From positions 10,519-20,102 of the forward strand of contig DKZL01000080.1 of the NCBI GenBank assembly GCA_002493635.1: DNA of 9,584 bases, written 5' to 3'. The DNA comes from Ruminococcaceae bacterium UBA7075 (lineage in GTDB: Bacteria > Bacillota > Clostridia > Oscillospirales > Acutalibacteraceae). Under the pieces are notes generated by a model, which was not told the DNA's origin, made no database searches, and saw nothing but the letters and a program-made list of their open reading frames with translations. Positions 5,486 to 9,584 of this stretch are shown piece after piece (the stretch's first letter is position 1; the number at the start of each line of letters is the position of its first letter). Both the position numbers and the translations under genes were made by a program.

Positions 5486-6610
5486 ATGACTAACAAGGAT
5501 TTATTTGAAGCGTTAAGAGCATTTGAGGCTGAAAAGAATATTCCTGTGGACTATATGCTCGAACAAATTAAAAAGGCAATGCAGATTGCCTGTAAAAACT
5601 ACTATGACGGCAACGACAACATTGTGTTTTCTGCAAATCCCGATAAAAATATGATTGATGTAAAGCTTGTAAAGACAGTAGTTGACGAGGTTATAAATCC
5701 CGACTATGAGGTAACTGTTGAAGAAGCAGAGCAGATTAACAAGAGAAAGAAATATGCTGTCGGCGATGAAATTGAAATTCCCCTTGATCCCAAAAAGCTT
5801 GGCAGAATTTCCATAGCAGCGGCAAGAAATGCAATCCGCCAGGGTATCCGTGACGGAGAAAAGGGTCAGACATTGCTTGAATTCCAGAGCAAGCTCGGCG
5901 AAATGGTTACTGCTCAGGTTGAACGAATTGACCCTCAGTCCGGCGCAGCACTCATCAAAATAGGCAAGAGCGTAGCTATGCTTCCGAAGTCGGAGCAGGT
6001 TGGCAGAGAGAACCTTGCCGCAGGCGACTATATTAAGGTTTATATTGCAGACATCAAAGACAAGAGCAGAGGACCTCAGGCTATTATTTCACGCTCACAT
6101 CCGGGTCTTGTAAAACGCCTGTTTGAGCAGGAAGTACCCGAGATTTACGACGGTACGGTTGAAATCAAGTCAATTTCCCGTGAGGCAGGCTCACGTACAA
6201 AAATGGCGGTTGCAAGCATTAATGCGGATGTTGACGCAATCGGCGCATGCATAGGACCTAAGGGTGCTCGTGTAAACGGTATTGTTGAAGAGCTTGGCGG
6301 CGAGAAGATTGATATTATTGAATACAGCGAGGATCCTGTAAGTTACGTTTCTGCGGCTCTTTCGCCGGCTACGGTAAACAGTGTTGAAATCCTTGATGAA
6401 GAAACAAAAAGCTGCCGTGCTACTGTTCCTGACGGTCAGCTGTCCCTGGCAATCGGCAACAAGGGTCAGAATGCCCGCCTTGCAGCAAGACTGACAGGCT
6501 GGAAAATTGACATTCGTCCTGCAAGCGGATTTTACGGCGAGGATGAGGACGAGGATATTTTAGAGCAGGACGATGTAATTGAACCTGCTGATGAGATTGA
6601 AGCAGAGTAA
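5486..6610 (+). CDS. nusA: Transcription termination/antitermination factor NusA
   Basis: NusA binds RNA polymerase and nascent RNA and modulates pausing, intrinsic termination and antitermination. The 374 residues match the short Firmicutes form (about 370 residues). Domains: N-terminal polymerase-binding domain (1 to about 130), S1 domain (about 137-202), KH1 with IGPKG (256-260), and KH2 with AIGNKGQNARLAARLTGW (322-339). A short acidic tail (351-374) follows, without the C-terminal repeats of E. coli. I prefer the ATG at 5486. An in-frame ATG at 5474 would lie within the AAAGGATG ribosome binding region, and the MTNKDLFEAL start fits the family. It lies 27 nt after rimP and is cotranscribed. 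In some bacteria NusA regulates its own operon; the rimP leader hairpin would be a plausible target, but that is inference. Confidence 0.97.
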   Translation: MTNKDLFEALRAFEAEKNIPVDYMLEQIKKAMQIACKNYYDGNDNIVFSANPDKNMIDVKLVKTVVDEVINPDYEVTVEEAEQINKRKKYAVGDEIEIPLDPKKLGRISIAAARNAIRQGIRDGEKGQTLLEFQSKLGEMVTAQVERIDPQSGAALIKIGKSVAMLPKSEQVGRENLAAGDYIKVYIADIKDKSRGPQAIISRSHPGLVKRLFEQEVPEIYDGTVEIKSISREAGSRTKMAVASINADVDAIGACIGPKGARVNGIVEELGGEKIDIIEYSEDPVSYVSAALSPATVNSVEILDEETKSCRATVPDGQLSLAIGNKGQNARLAARLTGWKIDIRPASGFYGEDEDEDILEQDDVIEPADEIEAE

Positions 6611-6636
6611 TAAAATTTTTTAATCAGGAGTTGCAG

Positions 6637-6951
6637 ATGAAACAAAAAAGACAACCGATGCGTAAATGCAGCGGATGCTCTCAGATGAAAGAAAAGCGTG
6701 AGCTTATTCGTGTGGTAAGAGCTCCGGAAAAAAGAGATGAGCTGCAAAATATTGTGTCGGGCGGTGAAATATCGCTTGACCTCACAGGCAAAAAGCCGGG
6801 CAGAGGAGCTTATTTATGCAAAAGTCCCCAGTGCTTTGAAATGGCAAAAAAGGCTCGCCGCTTTGAACGTGCGTTCAGCTGCAAAATTCCTGATGAGGTT
6901 TATGAGCAGATGAGGCAGGAGCTTGAAGAGGGCACTAAGGAGGAAAGCTGA
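6637..6951 (+). CDS. ylxR: YlxR/RnpM family RNA-binding protein
   Basis: This 104-residue basic protein belongs to the YlxR (DUF448) family. It shows MRKCSGC (8-14), the following K/R-rich EKRELIRVVR (19-28), and the hallmark GRGAYLC (55-61), then Cys66 and a basic helix KKARRFERAF (71-80). In B. subtilis YlxR has been reported as an RNase P modulator (RnpM) and as a nucleoid-associated regulator; which role applies here is unknown. The ATG at 6637 is preferred to the in-frame TTG at 6631, because CAGGAG (6625-6630) abuts the TTG but is properly spaced for the ATG. It lies 26 nt after nusA, and its stop overlaps the ylxQ start by one base (TGATG), which suggests coupling. Confidence 0.93.
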   Translation: MKQKRQPMRKCSGCSQMKEKRELIRVVRAPEKRDELQNIVSGGEISLDLTGKKPGRGAYLCKSPQCFEMAKKARRFERAFSCKIPDEVYEQMRQELEEGTKEES

Positions 6952-7277
6952 TGAACGATAAAATTTTGTCATTGCTCGGCATTTGTCGCCGTGCAGGCAG
7001 ACTGATAATCGGTGCGCAGCCGACTGTTGACTCAATACAAGCAAAAAAGGCTAAGCTCATAATTTTTGCAAATGACTTTTCACAGCGCAGTGCAAAGCCT
7101 GTTTTGGAGGCGGCACATTCACATAATGTAAAAACAATAACTATCAACAGATGCAAGGATGAGCTCAGCGTTGCGCTCGGCAAGCTATGCGGAGTGGCGG
7201 CCGTTGAGGATGATGGATTTGCTAAAAAGTTGATTTTACTTAATGAGAACGAATTGGGAGGAGAATTACATGGCTAA
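6951..7277 (+). CDS. ylxQ: YlxQ, L7Ae-family RNA-binding protein
   Basis: This 108-residue protein belongs to the ribosomal L7Ae/L30e family; members bind kink-turn RNA. Visible landmarks are LLGICRRAGRLIIGAQP (8-24), the strand AKLIIFANDFSQRS (34-47) and a later core VAAVEDDGFAKKL (82-94). The length is typical for YlxQ of nusA operons. The ATG at 6951 shares its first base with the ylxR stop and is preceded by an excellent TAAGGAGG (6936-6943). The 3' end overlaps infB by 8 nt. The precise target in the cell is not established for this subfamily as far as I know. Confidence 0.92.
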   Translation: MNDKILSLLGICRRAGRLIIGAQPTVDSIQAKKAKLIIFANDFSQRSAKPVLEAAHSHNVKTITINRCKDELSVALGKLCGVAAVEDDGFAKKLILLNENELGGELHG

Positions 7278-9584
7278 ATTAAAGGTTAAGGATATAGCGA
7301 ATGACTTAGGCGTTACAAATAAGAAGATTACGGAAATTCTCGAAAAATATTGCGGTGTTTCAAAGAAAACAGCCTCAGCTGTTACCGATGAAGAGGTGGG
7401 TGTTGTTATTGACGTAATAACACAGCAGACTAAGGTTGAAAGCTTTGACAAATATCTTGCCGCACGTGGCAAAAAGGAAGAGGAAAAGCCTGCAAATACA
7501 GAACAGAAGGCGGAAAAAGCTCCTTCTAAGCCTGAAAGCAAAAAATCAAAGGATAATAAAAAGTCAGAAAAGACCATTGATAAAAAGCAGGAAAAGGCTA
7601 ATACTAATATCAGCAAAAAAGCTGAAAAGCAAACTTCAAATACAGAGCCGGCTGAAGAAACACACACACGCAGTCGTCGTGTAATTGACACTCGTGCCGT
7701 TAATGTTGATGTTGAGCGTTATAATGCCAAGTACGATGATATGGCAAACGACAGCTCAAAAGGCAGAAACAATGACAACACAATGAAAAAGCAGAAGTTC
7801 ACAAATCGCTCACAGCGTCAGAAAGGCAGAAAGGGCAGACGTGAAACAGAGGCAGAGCGTCTTAAGAGAATTGCTCTTGAACGCAAGCAAAAGCCTATTA
7901 CTGTTCAGATTCCCGACGAGATAAGCGTTTCTGAACTTGCTTTAAGACTTAAGGCAACTGTTGCTGAGGTAGTAAAAAAAGCATTTTTAATGGGTACAAT
8001 GGTTACTCAGAACGATACAATCGACTTTGATACAGCCTCTCTCATTGCAATGGAATTCCACGCAAAGGTTGAAAAAGAGGTTGTTGTTACAATCGAAGAA
8101 AGAATTATTGACGACAGCGAAGATGATGATGCGGTACTCGTTGGCAGAGCGCCTGTTGTTGTTGTTATGGGTCACGTTGACCACGGTAAAACATCAATCC
8201 TCGACGCTATTCGTCATGCAAATGTTACAGCAGGCGAAGCCGGCGGAATTACACAGCACATTGGTGCTTACAGGGTAATGATTGACGGCAAGCCGATTAC
8301 ATTCCTTGACACTCCGGGACACGAAGCATTCACAACTATGCGTGCAAGGGGTGCGCAGGTTACTGATATTGCTATTCTTGTTGTAGCAGCAGACGACGGT
8401 ATTATGCCGCAGACTGTAGAAGCTATTCACCATGCAAAGGCGGCAGGAGTTTCTGTTATTGTTGCAATCAACAAAATGGATAAGGACGGCGCAAACCCCG
8501 AGCAGGTTAAGCAGCAGCTTACTGAGCACGAGCTTATTCCCGAAGAATGGGGCGGCGACACACCTTGTATTCCTGTTTCGGCAAAGACAAAGGAAGGTCT
8601 TGATGACCTTCTCGAAATGGTAACGCTTGTTGCCGAGATGAAAGAGCTTAAGGCTAATCCTGACAGAGCGGCTAAGGGTACGGTAATTGAAGCACGTCTT
8701 GACAAGGGCAGAGGTCCTGTTGCAACTGTTCTTGTGCAGAACGGAACATTGCACAAGGGCGACACAATTATTGCAGGCACCTGCGTAGGCAGAGTCAGAG
8801 TTATGACAAATGACAAGGGTGAAAGAGTTCAGGAGGCAGGTCCGTCTGTTCCTGTTGAAATTACAGGTCTTGACGAAGTACCTGTAGGCGGCGATATTTT
8901 TGACGCAGTAAGTGACGAACGCCTTGCACGCACACTTGTTGAGCAGAGAAAAGCTGCAAAGAAAGAGGAAATCTTTAATGCTCAGACAAAGGTTACTCTT
9001 GACAACCTCTTTGACCAGATGAGGCTCGGCGACATCAAGGAACTTCAGATTATCGTTAAGGCTGATGTGCAGGGCTCTGTTGAGGCTGTTAAGCAGTCGC
9101 TTGAAAAGCTCTCAAACGAAGAGGTAAGAGTAAATGTTATTCACGGTGCAGTAGGTGCAATCAACGAATCTGATGTAATGCTTGCAGAAGCTTCAAATGC
9201 AATTATTGTAGGCTTTAATGTTCGTCCTGATTCTGTTGCAGCTGAAAATGCAGCACGTTCAGGTGTTGATATGCGTCTTTACAGCATCATTTATGACTGC
9301 ATTGAAGAAATTGAGTCTGCTATGAAGGGTATGCTTGCACCAAAAACAAGAGAGGTTGTCCTCGGTATGGCTGAATGCCGCAATGTTATCAAGATTAAGT
9401 CAGTCGGTACAGTTTCGGGTTCATATGTCAAGAGCGGTAAAATTCAGCGTGGAGCAAGCGTTCGTGTTATCCGTGACGGTATTGTTATTGCAACTGACTC
9501 TGTCGGCTCACTCCAGAGATTTAAGGACGCTGTTAAGGAAGTAAACGAGGGCTACGAGTGCGGTATCGGTCTTGAGAAGTTCAA
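7270..9584 (+). CDS. infB: Translation initiation factor IF2 (3' end outside window)
   Basis: IF2 is the GTPase that brings fMet-tRNA to the 30S subunit and promotes subunit joining. The open frame runs 771 codons to the window edge without a stop; the last residues, GIGLEKF, suggest only about 20 are missing. Domains: an N-terminal IF2_N module (about 1-55), a Lys/Glu-rich low-complexity linker (about 62-205), a second IF2_N-like module (about 208-280) and the G domain. Its motifs are GHVDHGKT (301-308), GITQHIGAY, DTPGHEAF (347-354), NKMD (401-404) and SAK (437-439). The C-terminal domains follow, including VKADVQGSVEAV and the initiator-tRNA-binding part. The ATG has a strong GGGAGGAG (7256-7263) inside the end of ylxQ, with which it overlaps by 8 nt. 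The long charged linker is common in IF2 and varies in length. Confidence 0.97.
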   Translation, partial: MAKLKVKDIANDLGVTNKKITEILEKYCGVSKKTASAVTDEEVGVVIDVITQQTKVESFDKYLAARGKKEEEKPANTEQKAEKAPSKPESKKSKDNKKSEKTIDKKQEKANTNISKKAEKQTSNTEPAEETHTRSRRVIDTRAVNVDVERYNAKYDDMANDSSKGRNNDNTMKKQKFTNRSQRQKGRKGRRETEAERLKRIALERKQKPITVQIPDEISVSELALRLKATVAEVVKKAFLMGTMVTQNDTIDFDTASLIAMEFHAKVEKEVVVTIEERIIDDSEDDDAVLVGRAPVVVVMGHVDHGKTSILDAIRHANVTAGEAGGITQHIGAYRVMIDGKPITFLDTPGHEAFTTMRARGAQVTDIAILVVAADDGIMPQTVEAIHHAKAAGVSVIVAINKMDKDGANPEQVKQQLTEHELIPEEWGGDTPCIPVSAKTKEGLDDLLEMVTLVAEMKELKANPDRAAKGTVIEARLDKGRGPVATVLVQNGTLHKGDTIIAGTCVGRVRVMTNDKGERVQEAGPSVPVEITGLDEVPVGGDIFDAVSDERLARTLVEQRKAAKKEEIFNAQTKVTLDNLFDQMRLGDIKELQIIVKADVQGSVEAVKQSLEKLSNEEVRVNVIHGAVGAINESDVMLAEASNAIIVGFNVRPDSVAAENAARSGVDMRLYSIIYDCIEEIESAMKGMLAPKTREVVLGMAECRNVIKIKSVGTVSGSYVKSGKIQRGASVRVIRDGIVIATDSVGSLQRFKDAVKEVNEGYECGIGLEKF

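Noticed and set aside
7974..7983. Run of seven A residues in infB as a possible frameshift site
   Set aside because: The frame continues correctly through conserved IF2 domains, and no stem-loop or alternative product is evident. Lysine codon pairs explain the run.
7266..8816. Several open frames on both strands inside infB (for example 7266-7691 minus, 8194-8754 minus, 7436-7684 plus)
   Set aside because: All overlap the continuous infB frame with its conserved GTPase motifs and are shadows without their own ribosome binding sites or domains.

Overview
The window looks like a chromosomal housekeeping segment from a low-to-moderate G+C Firmicute, probably class Clostridia and possibly the Ruminococcus/Oscillospiraceae side. 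The phylum follows from the order rimP-nusA-ylxR-ylxQ-infB (the ylxS-nusA-ylxR-ylxQ-infB order of Bacillus subtilis), a short NusA of 374 residues without the extra C-terminal repeats of enterobacteria, strong AGGAGG-type ribosome binding sites, and DUF3783 and C_GCAxxG_C_C family proteins. The family-level placement is only a guess.

Layout. The left edge (1-82) holds a leftward promoter and the start of a G/C-rich leader whose gene lies outside the window. A leftward gene at 83-541 encodes a small cysteine-motif protein of the C_GCAxxG_C_C family. A divergent promoter region (about 574-640) separates it from a rightward unit. That unit starts with a leader of about 330 nt containing imperfect ~84-bp tandem repeats and several small hairpins, followed by lepA (980-2791, TTG start), a DUF3783 gene (2819-3199) and a clear intrinsic terminator (3207-3242). 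Next comes a monocistronic-looking gene with its own promoter, encoding a 433-residue DUF2130 coiled-coil protein with a D...ExK nuclease-like signature (3459-4760, GTG start). From a strong promoter at 4863-4891 the nusA operon runs to the window end: a leader hairpin, rimP (4979-5458), nusA (5486-6610), ylxR/rnpM (6637-6951), ylxQ (6951-7277) and infB (7270 to beyond 9584).

Taken together, most genes serve translation and transcription elongation. RimP matures the 30S subunit, IF2 places initiator tRNA, EF4/LepA acts on ribosomes, NusA couples RNA polymerase to pausing, termination and antitermination, and YlxR and YlxQ are small RNA-binding proteins. Tight spacing and start/stop overlaps in ylxR-ylxQ-infB suggest translational coupling. 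No CRISPR array, insertion sequence, tRNA or rRNA gene is visible. The parts least explained by known families are the repeat-bearing lepA leader, the rimP leader hairpin, the DUF2130 protein and the truncated leader at the left edge.
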